Origin: Nymphaea colorata
Lineage: Eukaryota > Streptophyta > Magnoliopsida > Nymphaeales > Nymphaeaceae
Direction of reading: 5' to 3'
Assembly (NCBI RefSeq): GCF_008831285.2
Contig: NW_022205023.1
Location: 1-30,604, forward strand
Length of the DNA: 30,604 nucleotides
In this document: positions 29,987 through 30,604 of the stretch, piece after piece
Layout: each line of letters begins with the position of its first letter
How positions within the stretch are numbered: position 1 is the first letter of the stretch
The notes under the pieces: model-generated
The model's database searches: none
Told to the model about the DNA's origin: nothing
Seen by the model: only the letters and a program-made list of their open reading frames with translations
Program-made: the position numbers and the translations under genes

Positions 29987-30604
29987 TCACATGGGCTGAG
30001 CATTGCGGAATTCCGCGTGGAGGGTGATGCGGTAGTTGGTGTATTTCCTCGCAATGAGCCACTGGAAAAAGCTTAGAAGAGGTGCAGCATCACCGGCTGT
30101 TAGAAAATGGCCAGGGATGCCACCTCGTACTGGTTTATCATACCGGAAAGACCGGTCTGGACGAAGGCGTTGATGTGGTCGCAGAGAAGATCGATTTGTC
30201 CTTCGGATACTGCTCGGGGGTCGGCGAGGGAATCGATGGTAAATTGTACCAGCAGCATGAGGAGGGTGTACATTTGTTGGAATCTTTTCCAATCGACTGT
30301 CCTGCTGAGTTCCTGCAAGAACTAGCCCACGACCCAGCCGATACACAGACTACTTTCTTCACTTTTTCTCGAAACTAAAAAGACATTCATCTCCAAAATG
30401 GCGGTTATCTCGTTCAGTCTCCGCCTATTCACCTCCTGGTCGGGCAAACCCTAAGAATTTGATTATTTTTGCAATTTGTTTGGCGTCGTCGGTAGCTTAA
30501 CCCTGGATCTACGCATCCAAGAAGCAGAGTGACTCAGGGTCGCTCCTGGAGGTTACATTTGTATCGGAGTATGAGGTTTTCTTGTGGACTGGTGGCCTGC
30601 CTCT
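29987..30604 (-). CDS. Partial gene running off the right end, unknown
   Basis: The C-terminal roughly 200 residues of a gene whose 5' part lies beyond the window. Readable parts: S-L-C-F-L-D-A-E-I-E-G-E-A-T-D-D-A-K-Q-I, then after a frame break near 30420 R-R-R-L-N-E-I-T-A-I-L-E-M-N-V-F, Q-F-L-Q-E-L-S-R-T-V-D-W-K-R-F-Q-Q-M-Y-T-L-L, Q-I-D-L-L-C-D-H-I-N-A-F-V-Q-T-G-L, and after another break F-F-Q-W-L-I-A-R-K-Y-T-N-Y-R-I-T-L ending A-Q-P-M before TGA 29989-29987. It is all-helical in appearance, like an alpha-solenoid. The family is not recognised. Confidence 0.65.

Noticed and set aside
1-30604. CRISPR array, insertion sequence or viral insertion
   Set aside because: No regularly spaced repeats, no terminal inverted repeats flanking a transposase, and no viral hallmark protein were seen.

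Overview
This window is the end of a ciliate macronuclear chromosome. It opens with about 94 bases of C4A2 telomere repeat in the orientation expected at a left chromosome end. It is densely packed with short-spaced protein genes on both strands. The genes open up only when TAA and TAG are read as sense codons and TGA as the sole stop. At diagnostic conserved positions TAA/TAG sit where glutamate is expected: the Rab F-x-E-x-S-A-K motif, the CK1 R-R-D-D-L-E-S motif, the P-type ATPase E-E-G-R motif, position 12 of an EF-hand loop, the HP1 chromoshadow F-Y-E-E motif and the TPR L-G-E-E-H motif. Conserved glutamines that I checked use CAA/CAG. This points to the peritrich nuclear code (TAR = Glu), so the best guess is a peritrich ciliate (Vorticella/Carchesium/Zoothamnium-like). 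The genus cannot be named from this sequence. The chromosome carries at least 20 genes, so it is not a single-gene nanochromosome.

Layout from the telomere inward: VPS45 (-), TBC Rab-GAP (+), a Cys-rich zinc protein (+), a Ulp1/SENP-like protease (-), a TPR protein (+), a Rab6-like GTPase (+), a membrane-anchored E2-acyltransferase-like protein (+), a Na,K/H,K-type P-ATPase (-), a VWA/Sec23-like zinc-finger protein (-), a small basic protein (+), a CK1-family kinase (+), a very large VPS13-like lipid-transfer protein (+, about 8.2 kb), a hydrophilic probable tail-anchored protein (-), a small unknown protein (-), an HP1-like chromodomain/chromoshadow protein (+), an EF-hand protein (-), a leucine-rich-repeat protein (+), a DHHC palmitoyltransferase (-), a small basic unknown (+) and a 5'-truncated unknown running off the right end (-). 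Intergenic gaps are mostly tens to about 200 bases. Genes are independent units in mixed orientation, not operons.

Two properties explain why genes look broken in a naive reading. First, there are spliceosomal introns of only 19-20 nt (nine found, GT...AG), whose removal restores conserved protein sequence exactly. Second, many genes, though not all, carry single-base frame breaks, mostly one base missing next to a short homopolymer. I read these as uncorrected long-read indels rather than biology. The TPR gene, the Rab gene and the gene at 29354-29934 are fully consistent without any such correction.

Functionally, several neighbours belong to endomembrane traffic (VPS45, TBC GAP, Rab6-like, VPS13, DHHC transferase, possibly the Sec23-like protein), which is suggestive but may be chance. 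I did not find a convincing new multi-gene system. The most informative signals are the Glu-reassigned code, the length-locked tiny introns, the active-site-altered membrane acyltransferase, and short inverted repeats or palindromes in AT-rich DNA.
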